Below, in pieces: positions 1 to 35,610 of a DNA stretch of 64,000 bases (position 1 is the first letter of the stretch; each line of letters starts with the position of its first letter). A program made the position numbers and the translations under genes. A model generated the notes under the pieces. It made no database searches, was not told the origin of the DNA, and saw only the letters and a list, made by a program, of their open reading frames with translations. Source of the DNA: Candidula unifasciata (Eukaryota; Mollusca; Gastropoda; Stylommatophora; Geomitridae); contig CAJHNH020007968.1 of assembly GCA_905116865.2 (NCBI GenBank), forward strand, positions 129,501-193,500. The letters run 5' to 3'.

Positions 1-379
1 CACAGCACATGGCGATGGCGAGCGTGAATACAGGATAATTGTCAACATTTGTATTCAGTCTGTTTCTTCTTAGATGCTCAATCATTTCTTCCTTCATTCG
101 CATTCCCTTCCTGATGTGCATGTTTCTCATGGTTCACAGCATTTTGTTTCCACAAGTCCACACCTCAATACCTGTATCATTCATGTCCCACTTTCACACA
201 TATCTGTATATCATAGTAGAGGTCGACCTCGACATCTTCTAGCCGTCTTTATTTAACCATTGAAGATGTCCTTATGGACTCTGTCGTCCTCCATTCTCCA
301 GTTGTTACCCTCAGCTTTCATACACAGCACACAATAACCACAGTATGTATCCTCGTAATGAAAGAGTTAAAAAGCGCAA

Positions 380-535
380 CAGCCACAGTGTGTTGTGGTT
401 TACAGCTGGACTGCAATATCCTCACCTGTCCGGCATCATAACTGATTTCAGGAAACTCCTAAATAGTAGCATTTTATGACATGCTTGTTAGAGGCCAGTA
501 GGGCTATCCCCCTTTTCTTCCCAACGATATTTTGA
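380..535 (-). repeat. SINE-like repeat B, partial
   Basis: Contains a TTTACAGCTGGACTGCAATATC-type segment, a GATTTCAGGAAACTCCTAAA-like segment and GACATGCTTGTTAGAGG. The same order recurs near 11640-11845 and, inverted, at 14596-14823 and 50870-51015. Confidence 0.55.
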
Positions 536-867
536 GGATGTGGCATTAGGCCACATATTTAACTAAAGGTATCAAGGTTAAAGTCGAGAGTATCAACTTC
601 ACTGCACTAGGTTTTATTAAATATGGCTCGGTCTCTCTCTGCAGAATGGATAGCCCTCCAAAAGTGTCATACAAAGCATGCAAATCGAAGCTCCGATAAT
701 GACCCCAGGGGTCAAAATCGTGACCTAAACGATGCTCCTGTGATATGAACCCACGATCTTTAGAGCACAAGCCTCTTGACAACTTCGCCAAAGGGATTCC
801 CGCTGGTTAAGACTTATAATTTATGAGGTAAGGCTGGACCCAGAATCCAATGGGATCAGCAACCTGC

Positions 868-1712
868 CACTATTATCATTGTCCAAGATGCCCTTTGTTC
901 TAAGCCAGTGGACTAACAACCAACTGGTAACAGCTCCAACTCTGGCAAAAACAAGCATTCTTATTCTGTGCATTACAGTCTGTTCCAGAAGTTGTGCATA
1001 ACTTTAAAAATCGTTAACTCAGGAACTGTTTGGTGTAAGTTCTTGAAATTTGGCATGCAACCTGATAATAATCATGTCCTTGTAATAAATATTTGGTTTT
1101 TTTTTAATTGCAAACATCTAGTTTTTATTTTGTGGTAAATTAAAGAAACAGACACCAACTCAAAGAAAACAATTAGCATGCTTGAAGTTGACTGAGTTAC
1201 GGAAATTTTTCAAAACATCAAACTGCACGCATTTCATAGGCATTTACAATTCATGTGTCCATCTCCGGCGCATTTCTCACTGTATGCTGGATAGGCTATT
1301 AAAAATAATTACCATGCATCGCTGCACATGTGAATTGATTTCCAAACAATCTCCACATATGTGTCAATATTTTCAAGGCTTACACAAATTATTAGTCAAA
1401 GATTACAGAAATTTGCCACTTTAAGAAAACAGCAGCACCTGTGCAATTATAAATTATAAAATCATAAATATACGGGAAATCTAAGGCCACACACACAATT
1501 CTGTATTGATCTGTACAGGAGATTTAGAGTCAGGGGGCTTATACAAAAAAAAAAAAAAATACCACTATCACCATTACAACCCCAAATCCCTATGTTTGTA
1601 AGCCAATGGACTAACAAATATGCCACCATAGCTCCAAATTTTGCAAAAATAAGCAAGGTTATGGAGTCAATTCTGCTGCCTGCTCCCGAACTAACTACTA
1701 ACTTGAAGGAAC
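868..1712. repeat. Pair of diverged direct repeats (868-1010, 1555-1712)
   Basis: Both segments share the order ACTATCA/TCATT, TAAGCCARTGGACTAACAA, a CAGCTCCAA-like string and GCAAAAAYAAGCA. They lie in the same orientation about 690 bp apart. The intervening DNA is unclassified. Confidence 0.5.
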
Positions 1713-1805
1713 AAAACATACCTAAGCTGCGGTGCACTTATAACTAACAGCAGTCAGACGTGTCGGTGATTGCCACCATTACAGAACTGTTGCCAAACTT
1801 ATTAC

Positions 1806-6696
<4,891 letters not shown>

Positions 6697-6850
6697 TTTG
6701 AAACAGAAACTTGTTCGCTGTCGGCTGTCGCAATCTGCAAAATTGCAACAGTTTATAAACAACCTCGTCAATCCCACCTTCTTCGCGTTAGGCGAGAGTT
6801 GGGAAATTGTTTATCTTCAAATGTTTTTTTTTTTTTTTTAGATATTTATT
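6697..6850 (-). promoter_or_regulatory. Probable FLOT2 5' leader / promoter side
   Basis: Sequence immediately 5' of the FLOT2 start on the minus strand. It is less AT-rich than its surroundings and contains several CpGs (e.g. TTCGCGTTAGGCG). No TATA box or transcription start can be fixed, so this is inferred from position only. Confidence 0.35.
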
Positions 6851-7112
6851 GTAATGTGATTGCAGTTTTACTGTTTATGAAAAATAATTATGTAGATGTT
6901 CGTTTTTTTTTTTTTAAATATATATTTTAATATGTATATAGGCAAAAATATTTTGAGGCTGAATAGGAGCAACATGCCAAGTTGGATTTGACATGAAAGT
7001 GTATTTATTGACATTAATGTAATCAACGGTGTTATGTTCATCATAGGCTGTGGAACTTGAGTGCTCACGTTCCGAACCCATAAACACATTTAATTTTTTT
7101 TTTTTTTTTTTT
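6822..7112. other. AT-rich stretch with T homopolymers
   Basis: T runs at about 6825-6839, 6904-6915 and 7094-7114. No coding or repeat family recognised. Confidence 0.5.
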
Positions 7113-7334
7113 TTGGTATTATTCTCAGATCTTTGCCATCAATGTTTACGATTGCCAAAATTCTAATCATTTTTTCATATTTCACTTTTTCAGATGCTTT
7201 AGTGTAATTAATAATGCACAAATACATATCTCTATTCACGTCAATCACTAAACTTATTAAATGTCCGGTTATTGTATTATTTTAACTGAGTCAAATTCAG
7301 TGAATAATTTTTAGTTATGCCAAGTCAAGAAAGG

Positions 7335-7460
7335 AAATCATAGAAATCGGGACATTCTCATAAGCGCTTCGTCCTCATCTTCATCAGCAATGGCAAACCG
7401 TATGCCCCACCTTTCCGTTGAGGGTTGAGGGTCGGCCAAATCATGGCTGTCTCAAGTTAC
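7335..7460 (-). repeat. Repeat G, partial
   Basis: Matches the reverse of other copies by the string of 'CGGGACA..CTCATAAGCGCT', 'CCTCATCTTCATCAGCAA' and GGTCGGCCA. Copies also at 32683-32815, 35830-36080, 45905-46150 and 50150-50325. Confidence 0.55.
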
Positions 7461-7914
7461 TTCATTCAAGGAGATAATATCCAAATGACACTTAACTACC
7501 CGGGATCTCTGTAGCGATGCTTGCCACTCTGCACGGAGTCTTTAGCTTTCTCAACATGCTCTGTGAATCAGTTATAATCATGACATGTCTGTGCAGCTAG
7601 TTCCTAAGCCAGAGGGAGGCTGCAGTCACTGCCTCTACCTCCATTCTCAAAAAAAGATGTGACAGTATCACATCCGAGACTTTGCTGCACTAAGAACCAT
7701 TTATTCGCCTTTGCCATGAACTCCATGTACTTTTTCTGCCTCTCGATACAGAGCCATGTGTATAGATATAGATAATCACATTTACAATTAGATTTGGTAA
7801 TTAAATATTTTGTATACATTAGGTATCAACTGTATCAGATTGTGAGATTATTTAGTTTAGTGTATTTTAATGTTACATAGCATGCTGCCGACGTCCTGAG
7901 AAAGTAAAAACCAC

Positions 7915-8010
7915 ATTACCCACCTAGTGCCGTTTTGGTCAGTAGAATATGAATGCTCTTCCTATATGCCCGATGCGCCTAAAGGCTTGAAAGTCCGTGT
8001 AAAAATTTAT
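7915..8010 (+). repeat. SINE C, 3' tail only
   Basis: CACCTAGTGCCG..TTGGTC, ATATGCCCGATGCGCCTAAA and GGCTTGAAA match the tail of tRNA-type SINE C (see 28494-28745). Confidence 0.6.
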
Positions 8011-8454
8011 AAATTGTTTTGCGCACACACTTGTACCACAAATACTCACACACGGCAACATTTGTATAGAACACTGAACAAAATACGCACACCGCAGACG
8101 TCTGTATATTAAATACGTACATCACAGAAACCACGCAATCTTGTACAACAGACCCACTTTAACATTCAATAAAATTGATTTAAAATTTAAAAAATAAATA
8201 AATAAATAAAGGCTTGAAAAGGGATCTTTACTTACTGTTTTATATAACATACTAGATTTAATTGCCCGTGATCGTGAAAGAAAATTTCATTCTCCCGTCC
8301 TCTACCTCATCTTTGTTGCGGTGATGTACTGTTTAATTCTTCCATTTAAATATCTAGAATCACCTATCCCCTGCATGTTATTTTTATTGTCATCAGCTTA
8401 TTACAGCGGACACACACACACTGTAACATAAAATAAAGTTGCAACTACCTGTTT

Positions 8455-8563
<109 letters not shown>

Positions 8564-8624
8564 TGTTCATCTAAACAATATTCTCTTAAACCCCCAGCCA
8601 TATATTTTCACGTCTGCTTTATTT

Positions 8625-8725
8625 GTGTAATTGTTACTATAGTAAGCACCTGACGGGGCACAGCTTAACTTGCCAGGCAATAAATTGTGCAATCTATTGT
8701 CTGTGTTTTCTTTGTTTAAATTTAT
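8625..8725 (+). mobile_element. Penelope-like element 3' end fragment
   Basis: TGTAATTGTTACTATAGTAA, CACCTGACGGGGCACAG and GCCAGGCAATAAATTGTGCA closely match 20597-20690, which follows a GIY-YIG fragment there. It is therefore read as the 3' end of a Penelope-like element. The frame reads MPGNKLCNLLSV, which recalls Penelope termini. Confidence 0.6.
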
Positions 8726-8779
8726 AACGCTGAAACATTGCTTTGATTATATTTGGGATACACACTTTTGTTACGATTC

Positions 8780-8975
8780 CTTTACAGAGATGCGGTTCTA
8801 TAGAAGAATCCTTAGAATTCCTTGGACAGCTAGGAAAAGCGACCCAGATGTTTTGAAATAGGCGAGTGCTCGAAGACAGCTTAACACAAACATGAGAAAG
8901 AGACAGTCATCAGTGTGTTATCATGTTATGAGAAGAGGGAAACTGGAACATGTTGTGACCACCGGCAAGATTTGT
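8780..8975 (+). pseudogene. LINE ORF2 C-terminal fragment
   Basis: Broken frames read RFYRRILRIPWTARKSD and, after a shift, RRGKLEHVVTTGKICGK. These are the 'R-x-M-Y-R-R-I-L-x-I-P-W' and 'GKLEHIVTTGKI-GKRGRGRP' elements common at the C-terminus of APE-type LINE ORF2. The same region is at 52980-53190. The fragment is cut by a SINE C head at about 8975. Confidence 0.7.
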
Positions 8976-9078
8976 GGAAAGATTTTTGAAAAACGTCCAG
9001 CTCCGTCAGGACCCGAACCCACGACCTTCCAACCAGCAGGCGAGCTTTTAGCCACTACACCACGGTAACTGGTAGAGC
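8975..9078 (-). repeat. SINE C head, tRNA-derived
   Basis: The minus strand reads GTGGTGTAGTGGCTAAAAGC (box A) then GTCGTGGGTTCGGGTCCTGA (box B) with tRNA-like spacing. It is the best-preserved pol III promoter of this SINE family here. Confidence 0.75.
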
Positions 9079-9493
9079 AATCGAAATGATTTGTTCCAAT
9101 AATTTTTGTAATTTCTTCGTTTCTTCCAAGATCTCGTGTAGCTTTGTTCACGACCTTTTTCAAACACTGATAGCGCAAGGATGGTATGAAAAACAAACGA
9201 TTTAATAATTTGTCTTTATATATATATTGGGATAGCATGGTGTTTAAAAATTGGGTTCAGTTGATAGGATACACGACATTGCCAGCTTCTTGTTGTAGTC
9301 TCTCTATCTATTCTACCACCAATGTATAAAGATGCTTCCCAAATATTAAAGTGTTGAACTTGTTTTTTACTTTGATCTTTTAAATTGATGTCGAATTGCT
9401 ACGCACATTACGTCTTTTTTTTTTTTTTCAATGTTTATTTTAATATTATATTTGAAATAGCTGTCATGTGCTTGGTCATGTAGCTGATTTAAT

Positions 9494-9838
9494 TTGATAT
9501 CAGGAAAGCCACTAAAACCGGCACAAGAAGATTACCATTTTATTGACAGACCAGAGCAAGTCATTATTCTACGCCTTAGAACAGGACACAGTCGACTTCG
9601 CAGCCACATGTACACTAAATTTAAAATCCGCGAATCAGCCATTTGCACATGTGGATTGGCACCTGAGACAACAGATCAGGTCCTCCAAGACTTGTCCCAA
9701 ATACAACATATCAAGGCGAAACTTTTGGCCAAGAGAAACATCGGTGCAATGCAAACTTTACGGGTCGCTGAGTGAATTACATAAGACAGTGAAGTTCATA
9801 CTAGAGACAGCATTGCAGATATAGATAATTTATTTCAA
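9494..9838 (+). pseudogene. LINE ORF2 C-terminal fragment (distinct family)
   Basis: The frame at 9494 has DRPEQVIILRLRTGHSRLRS and CTCGLAPETTDQVLQD. 'IxRLRTGHxRLRxHM' followed by a C-x-C-x-P-E-T..VLQ-C motif is typical of the end of jockey/RTE-like LINE ORF2. There is a stop at 9773-9775 and similarity shifts frame after about 9640, so it is a dead fragment. Confidence 0.7.
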
Positions 9839-10690
9839 GCGAACGAAAGAAGAAGAAGAAGATATCAAGGAAGTAAGATGTAAAAATTACTTCGCATTTG
9901 AGTTATTCATTTTAAAAATATACACGTTTTAAAAAAGTTACATCTCCTCCGACACTTCACAGGTACAAGTACAAGAGAAGAAAAATAAGAAAATGTGTAA
10001 ACTATCTTTCGCAATTGAGTAAATTTTGGCCTCACTTGTGAAGAAATAGTGAGAGTTGTGGCCAACATGGAGTTGTGTGGACAAGGATCGGCTTGTAGCG
10101 GTTCACTGTGAGCTCAGTTAACTAACTCCTGCTTCATTTGTAGGGCGTTACCCACAGCGTAATCGGTTTTAAATCAAAGGTAATAATGTTCTAGATCAGT
10201 TCAATAAGTAATCTAACATGGAAGTTTTTTTGTGTGAATCGTTTAACCTCCAGAGTAAATTCGTTTTTTTTTAAAGGGATTTTTTCCAGTTTAATTTTCA
10301 GTATATTTTAGTTAGGTTTAGTGTGTTCTTAAGTTTTATGCCGGGCGTGTTTCAGATTCAAATAAAAGTAAATATACATGTTTGACAATTAAATAAATAC
10401 ATTACAAATAATGAATAGTATTTATTTATTGTCTAAGTATATAAAATATTTTATAATAATATAATACATACTCTAACCTTAAAATAATGAAATTTTTTTT
10501 TAAAGCTGCTAAAGGTCCGCAGATCCTGAACTGATTAACTCACTTCGGAAAAAAACACACAATACTTCAGATGTGAAACTAAGAGAGAGACTGAGACGTG
10601 TTCACTGTACAGTCACCGTACACAGATTGCCTGTTTCAGTCTGAGCGTCTGTGACTCTGTAGTTGTAGGACATTACGCTATTACTATTAG
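9839..10690. other. AT-rich unclassified DNA
   Basis: No gene or known repeat recognised. Low-complexity A/T with a short CpG-containing segment near 10560-10680. Confidence 0.5.
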
Positions 10691-10695
10691 TATTA

Positions 10696-10955
10696 GGCTA
10701 TTCTCTGAATAACGGGCACATATTATGGCGGCCGCTATAACACCCTAACAGGGCAGCTTCTGCAGCTTTGTTCGTGAGTCTCCACCATCTAGTTTAGCCC
10801 CAATCTACGCCGTGTGAGCGGCGTTGGGGATACTCTCGACGCTGGCGGTAGTCCCCGGAATACGCAAATTAGGTCGCAGGAAGTGCGCAATTGACACGTG
10901 ACTGTGGCCCTGTTTTTGGCCGCCATAATATGTGCCCTTTATTCGGAGGATAGCC
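10696..10955. mobile_element. MITE with about 40-bp terminal inverted repeats
   Basis: The left end GGCTATTCTCTGAATAACGG continues through GGGCACATATTATGGCGGCC. The right end carries the reverse complement (GGCCGCCATAATATGTGCCC through ATAGCC) with few mismatches. The 260-bp element has no coding capacity. CGCTATTA occurs on both sides (about 10674 in the left flank and 10956), a possible 8-bp duplication, but the left copy is not directly adjacent. Confidence 0.8.
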
Positions 10956-11070
10956 CGCTATTATTATACATAGTTGTGTAGTATTGGCAGTTTTCTTTCT
11001 GGTCTGTAGTAACACACCTGACAATATACTCAGATACACTGATACCGCTAAATATATACATATATATTTC

Positions 11071-11306
11071 AGTGGTCCCCTTGTGGGGGTGGGGGGGACA
11101 AAAATAGACCCACTGCCTGCCCAAAAGCATGTCCTAAGAGTCGACTAAGGAAAGGAATCATTAGTCTTCATACAAATGAGTCAGACCTGTAAAATGGGTG
11201 TGCACACAACACTCAATTTCTGGAAAAGGACTAGAGTCCAAAAGTGGTCGAACAACCAGAAATTTCCGCTGGAGTTTACAGCCTGTGAACGTGAAGAAGA
11301 AGATTT
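11071..11306 (+). repeat. SINE-like repeat A
   Basis: Forward copy with a G-rich start (CTTGTGGGGGTGGGGGGGAC), missing the GAGAGGCAAGGAACC part, ending GTGAAGAAGAAG. Confidence 0.7.
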
Positions 11307-11359
11307 CACTGGCATTTTTTCAGTTTTTATGTCTCTTTATATGCTAATATAACTCTTTT

Positions 11360-11415
11360 ATTATTATTAACACACATGACGAGATACAACGAAGTATGCC
11401 TGGCATTAAATAATT
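11360..11415 (+). mobile_element. Penelope-like 3' end remnant
   Basis: ACACATGACGAGATACAACG and AAGTATGCCTGGCATTAAAT match the 20.6 kb Penelope-like terminus (CCTGACGAGATACAGCGAAA), diverged. Confidence 0.45.
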
Positions 11416-11584
11416 ATTATAATTTAAAAATGGGCACTCATCCAAATGCTGGTCCCAAATTAATCACTGTTTTAAAAAATCCCATTAAGGACCTCAAGAG
11501 GTCATATAGTTACAAATATGGAATAGGTACATTACGAACTAGCTTCGCGTTATTATACAATTTCATTTGAACCAAACTCTCGAG

Positions 11585-11650
11585 TCTTCGGTAGTACAGT
11601 CACGTGGGTGACCATTCTTCGAATCCCCACTGGGTGATAATTTATTTTAG
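11585..11650 (+). repeat. tRNA-like SINE head, diverged
   Basis: TCTTCGGTAGTACAGTCACG followed by TTCGAATCCCC about 20 bp later resembles box A and box B of a tRNA-derived promoter. Confidence 0.4.
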
Positions 11651-11654
11651 CCCT

Positions 11655-11845
11655 TATAAGGGCGGTTGGGATGTTGTGTTGAGGCTTACAGCTAGGCTGC
11701 CATATCTGCGCCTTTTGCCCCAACACATCTGATTTCAGCGAAGTCCTAAATTGTTGCCTTTTATAACATGCCTATTAGGTGGCAGTGAAGCTGTCATTTT
11801 TTTCCCCACAAACATGTGGCCCTGGAACCCACAAGATGCATCATG
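11655..11845 (-). repeat. SINE-like repeat B
   Basis: Same order as 380-535: a TTACAGCTAGGCTGCCATAT segment, CATCTGATTTCAGCGAAGTC, ATAACATGCCTATTAGG, ending CCTGGAACCCACAAG. Confidence 0.6.
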
Positions 11846-11879
11846 AGTAATGTGAACAATAGATAAAAAAATATTCCTC

Positions 11880-12003
11880 ACCACAACGCTTTAATGGATC
11901 GAAAACTACTCCTCCCAACGCCGCTTAAACAGTAGATCAAAATCTATTCCTCCCCACGGCGCTTCAATGGTACGAAAACTATTCCTCCCCACAGCGCTTA
12001 GCT
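11880..12003. repeat. Short tandem repeat, about 37-bp unit x 3
   Basis: Units share CGCTT.AA..G..CGAAAA(C)TA(T/C)TCCTCCCCA; three imperfect copies upstream of PPP4C exon 1. Confidence 0.65.
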
Positions 12004-12546
12004 TAACGTGTAATCATTGTTATCCATCGAGCAATAACGGCAGAAATGGAAACTGATGATGATGGCCTAAATGTTTTTACTGCATAAGCACTTTAGGCTC
12101 TCACAGGAATTTTTTTGGCAGAAAAAAATTTGGGACCGGTATTTGAAAAAGTGCCAAAAATGTATTTACTTAAATCAGTGGCTTTGCATCTGTAAATTGT
12201 GTTTGATAAATTATTTGTTGCTGCTGTTAGGTACTTTAGTTAAATTTTATAAACAGTTATTTGAAAAAAAAGAAAAAAAAAACCCAGCAAATATCTGACA
12301 TTAATTTGGAAAATGAAATCCAATGGGCTGCATTCAAACCTCTACGTCAGTTATAAGCGAGTTATTAATTTTTACAGTAACTTATTCAAATAATAGAAGA
12401 ATAGAGGAACATACCCTTTTAGCACTTTCAGAATATGTTTCAACACTGTAATTACAGTAACTGTTTTGTTTCTGGACATTATCTTGAAACTTTATGATTA
12501 AATTGTTGTTTTGTTTGCAGAAGGTTAATACTATTGAACTACAATC

Positions 12547-31677
<19,131 letters not shown>

Positions 31678-31884
31678 TATGTTGTTTCAGTACATTTATG
31701 CAGCTTACCTGTGACTCATACTGATATCAATTGCTCATCGGAAACACTGCAGCAATCCAGTAATTTGGGGACTAAACTTTAGTGATGAAAAGGATGAGTG
31801 TCTGGCTTGTGTCAGTTTAGTGTCAGACATTAGTTGGTGAAGTCATGTAAGGATGGTGCAAGGTCTGTTTAGTGTGTAAGAATG

Positions 31885-32115
31885 ACATGAGGTCTGTCTA
31901 ATGTATGTCTCTGCTATCTATGTCTGGATTTCACTTGTCTTATCTATACTTTATATGTCTGGATACCACTTGTCTTGTCTATGCTATGTATGTCTGAATA
32001 CCACGTGTCTTGTCAATGTTATTTACGTCTGGATATCACTTGTCTTGCATCTTTTAAATATGTCTTTACACTCTAGCCAGGTCAATGTTATGTTTCTTGA
32101 AAGCACTCATCTATT
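31885..32115 (+). repeat. Tandem repeat, about 36-38 bp unit, first block
   Basis: Units with TATGTCTGGATATCACTTGT and CTTGTCTATGCTATG-type sequence, about six imperfect copies 3' of PPP4C. Confidence 0.8.
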
Positions 32116-32514
32116 CTATGCCAAATATAATTTGACTTTACTTGTCTATGTTATGCATGTCTTCCCACCATTTGTCAGGTCTGGCTATATTGTAACTCTT
32201 TCTAGGTTTGGTTTATGTAAACATTGACACGACTTGTCTGGTATATGTTGTGTTTTTGCTAATACTACTTACTAAGTCTGTGGTAATTACAAACTTTTCC
32301 TGGTGTTTTCTAACTCTTTTGATGATCGTATGTTTATTGGGAAGTCTAAAGACTGCATTTCTCTTTCCCGTCTCATACTCTCTTTCCTGTCTGATAGAGT
32401 TGTTAATGTAACTCATTATATTCAAATTGTCACTTTTACCCCCTCTATCCCGTAGTTGTATTATTCTAACTACTTTGATCTCATTCAGCTTTTTTTCACT
32501 TCATCTGTTACAGC

Positions 32515-32670
32515 GGGACATAACTTGTCTTGTCTGGCTATGTATGTCTGGACATTACTTGTCTTGTCTGGCTATGTATGTCTGGACATAACTTGTCTTG
32601 TCAATGCTATAAATGTCTGGACATAACTTGTCTTGTCAATGCTATATATGTCTGGACATAACTTGTTTTG
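32515..32670 (+). repeat. Same tandem repeat, second block
   Basis: Four units with TATGTCTGGACATAACTTGT and CTTGTCTGGC / CTTGTCAATG; separated from the first block by about 400 bp. Confidence 0.8.
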
Positions 32671-32682
32671 TCACATGGGGCT

Positions 32683-32815
32683 CCACAATCAGGGGAAAGG
32701 CGAGATGGGTATACAATCAGACAGTGCCATTGGAATTGGAACTCTTCGCTTGCTGCTGAAGATGGGGACAGAGTGCTTATGGGGGTGTCCCGAGTGCTGC
32801 TATGTTGATACCTAA
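32683..32815 (+). repeat. Repeat G
   Basis: AGTGCCATTGGAATTGGAAC, TCTTCGCTTGCTGCTGAAGA, TGGGGACAGAGTGCTTATGG and GTGTCCCGAGTGCTGCTATG match 46050-46150. Confidence 0.7.
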
Positions 32816-32859
32816 TTCAGCATTCTTTTACTGCTTCAGATGTCGAGGGAGATATAAGC

Positions 32860-33200
32860 TTGTGCTTCTTCCTTTCTGGCCGCCTTGACTATAAACAATT
32901 GTGCTGTTGTAAAGTTTCTCTGATATCATCTTTCCACCTTGTTTTTGGTCTACCTCATGCTCTTTTAGTTTGTCTTGTATGCATGGCATTACAGGGCATT
33001 CTCTATAAGTGGACAAACCATTTCATTGGCTGTCTTTGTATGTAATTTATTATTTGGTTCTGCAACAGATTATTCTCTTACCAATTCGTTCTGGATTTTT
33101 ATCTCTGTTGTTCACTTCTTCAGCCCTTCTCAGACATTTTGTTCTCACTGGCTCCTTTTACAAGAACTTCTCAGTAATCTGTAAACTTTCAAGTAATCGC
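32860..33200 (-). pseudogene. Probable antisense LINE tail
   Basis: TATCATCTTTCCACCTTGTTTTTGGTCTACCTCATGC-like order mirrors the reverse of LINE tails elsewhere (HHHTTCCA..TTGGTCT.CCTC). Weak and frame-broken. Confidence 0.35.
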
Positions 33201-33820
33201 AAGGTAGTACCAAAAGAGTTCAGTCTATCCAACACTTAACTGGCTTGTGTTACATGTATAAGGAAGGCAAGAGTTAATGACTTAGCTTTCAGACATGACA
33301 CTTGAGTTTAAGTTACTAGAATTACCACACGTCATAGAAAGGTATGCTAGGAGGGAAATTCGAAGCCAAATGATGCAGTACTGGATTGCCATTTTGTCTC
33401 CCAAGACCTGTAACCATCTTTGCTTTCACACATCACCCTGAAAATAAAAATACAAAAATTATCGTTTTGAAATAGGTTTCTAAATGTATAATTGCCTAAT
33501 TGAAGTTATTTTTTATGAAATTGATAAAGTGCAACACCTTTATCTGTAAATAAAGTTCATACTTTGAAAGTTTTTGAAGACTGCTAAATTGTTAATACTG
33601 GTTGTAACATGCTGGCAATACAAGGATGTGTAAATGGTTTGTAGTATGTGTTGTATACGGTAGTTCTTGTCTGCAATATTGACAGTCACTGCTGTGTGTA
33701 GATTCAATTATTATTTTATGAAATTGGTTTATCCTAAGCCCTAGGGGTTATCTTTCTCTTGTTAATTAAAGATCCAAGTTAATGATTAAGCTCAAATATT
33801 TTTTTTTTAACTTTAAAAAC
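33201..33820. other. Unclassified AT-rich DNA 3' of PPP4C
   Basis: No repeat or gene recognised. Contains TAAATAAAG near 33549, a possible but unsupported polyadenylation signal. Confidence 0.4.
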
Positions 33821-33829
33821 TTTTCATGT

Positions 33830-34078
33830 CTGCCTTCCTAGTGTAGTGCCTTCCTGGATGCCTGCTGGCCAGCCCAAAAGTCCTAGGTTTGAATCTGCAT
33901 TGAAGCAGAGTTTTAATAAACGATATATGGTGGCAAGGTTGATCTTGCCCGACATGAGCGTGAAGAAATGTCTCAGGGAAATAAAGGCAGCAGGTCTGAT
34001 GTTAGCATGGTTATTCAAGGTTGATTAGCCTATTAACAATCTGGTGTGACACCATATGCCCTATGCTCCAGTGGTATG
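33830..34078 (+). repeat. SINE C, diverged
   Basis: Box-A-like TAGTGTAGTGCCTTCCTGG, box-B-like GGTTTGAATCTGC, body GGGAAATAAAGGCAGCAGGT, tail ATATGCCCTATGCTCC. Confidence 0.55.
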
Positions 34079-34089
34079 AAAAAGGGTGT

Positions 34090-34345
34090 TTTACTGTACT
34101 TACTGTTTAAGGAGACAAACACTGCTCTTTGGCCACGTAATGAGAAGAGAGGCATTGCAAAACATCATGGCAACTGGAAAGATCAGTGGAAAGAGGGATA
34201 GAGGCAGACCAAGAAAGATGATGCTGGATGGGCTGAAACGATGGCATGGAGGGATATCGTCAAGAGAGCTGTTCCAGGCAACCAAGGATCGTGATCTTTG
34301 GAGATGCATGAGTGCCTACACTAATTGGCAGGGCACATGATAATG
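34090..34345 (+). pseudogene. LINE ORF2 C-terminal fragment (GRGRPRKMMLDG family)
   Basis: Open frame [60 protein letters not shown] to WQGT. Near-intact over 80 codons; the rest of ORF2 is missing, as usual for 5'-truncated LINE copies. Confidence 0.85.
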
Positions 34346-34419
34346 ATGACTGTTTAAGCCTTGAGGGTAGCATTCTTTTAATGTTTATTAAATTCTTTTA
34401 TTTCACCCCATCTCGGCAA

Positions 34420-34564
34420 CTTCGAGATTTCATGGGGATTTCCTGGGAAAGTCCACTATTTAGGGGGGTCCCTCCTGTGGGGGGGGGGGGGGAGTGTTGG
34501 TTGGTGTTGACTTCACACGCTAACACCCCTATTCTTTCCCAGGATTTCCCTACAAAATCTCAAG
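34420..34564. repeat. Fold-back element
   Basis: Left arm CTTCGAGATTTCATGGGGAT, TTCCTGGGAAAG, AGGGGGGT; the right arm's reverse complement reads CTTGAGATTTTGTAGGGAAA, TCCTGGGAAAGAATAGGGGT. Arms about 50 bp, loop about 45 bp with 13 G. Confidence 0.75.
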
Positions 34565-34574
34565 CAGGTACTGA

Positions 34575-34850
34575 TACATTTTTTCTTCTTCACATTCACT
34601 GACTGAACTCCAGCAGAAATGTATGTCTGTTCGTCCACTTCTTGCTCCAGAATCTGGGTTTTGATTGCATATCTGTTTAATAGATCTGGTTAACTTTTAT
34701 GCAGACTGCTGGTTCATAGCCTCACAGGCAAATGCAGTCTGAGTTCAGAGTCAACATCCCTAATTAGGTCTTACGACCTGCTTGTTAGGGGGCACTGGGT
34801 CTGTTCATTTTTATTCCTTACATAGGGCCCCGGAACCCACATGGGATACA
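34575..34850 (-). repeat. SINE-like repeat A
   Basis: Inverted, TTTTTTCTTCTTCACATTCA to GGCCCCGGAACCCACATGGG. Confidence 0.75.
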
Positions 34851-35610
34851 TCCCTGTTGGGGCCAAAACAGTATGTTCCTGTTAACTGGGTGTTCTTCTG
34901 AAGTGAGTCAAAGGTTTTGCTGTATGTGTGAAAGATAGCTATGATTAACTTCATTGTTTTGTATAATAGATAGTTTTCAATGCTGTCTTCCTTGTATGTA
35001 CACTTCACAGTCTTGTGAAGTAGTAACTAGCTGTGTAATACTTGGGTACTATGTTAGTCCTCATAGAAAATCCTCTCTGAAGCCTCATGTGCCACTAGGC
35101 ATAACGAGAACTGATGATGACTGTGTTAGAAGATCAGCATGTTTTCTGATCTAACTCTATCGCCCCAAAAAAGTAGTTTTTCCTTCATTTACGGGATTTT
35201 GATGACATGGAGTCTTTGGACAGTGGTCACTATACTTAAAAAACAGCTTTGACACTGGTTGCTGCTGCATGATGTGTAGACGTGGGTAAGGTTATATTTT
35301 ACCAAAAAGAACAAAAAATTATATTTTATTTGGGTCAACCAAAAAAAAATTGCATTTAATCAAATTATGACATCGACATTATATGGTCATACTCTCAGTA
35401 TGATGTCACTTTGCTCAAGATGGCTGAGTGAAACCACGTTTCTCATGGTCAAAGGGAAAGAAAGCAGGTAATTTCTTGCTCCTTCATATTTAATTATTAC
35501 TTCCCTTCACATTAAAAAAGCATTACCTTTGCCCAAAATTTGACTATAAATGGGGAAAATATAAATATATATATCAAAATTTTTTTTATAGCTTTAGCGA
35601 TGTGTGAAGA
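34851..35610. other. Unclassified DNA
   Basis: AT-rich, no gene or family recognised; CTCATGTGCCACTAGGCATA near 35082 also occurs, inverted, near 36240 (TATGCCTAGTGGCACATGAG), suggesting a shared small repeat. Confidence 0.4.

Larger units (their letters stand above)
1..1800. other. FLOT2 intron 3 / left flank, no exon recognised
   Basis: No further flotillin exon could be found on the minus strand. The stretch is AT-rich and holds a repeat-B copy (about 380-535), a pair of related direct repeats (868-1010 and 1555-1712), and otherwise unclassified sequence. Short open frames here have no recognisable content. Confidence 0.6.
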
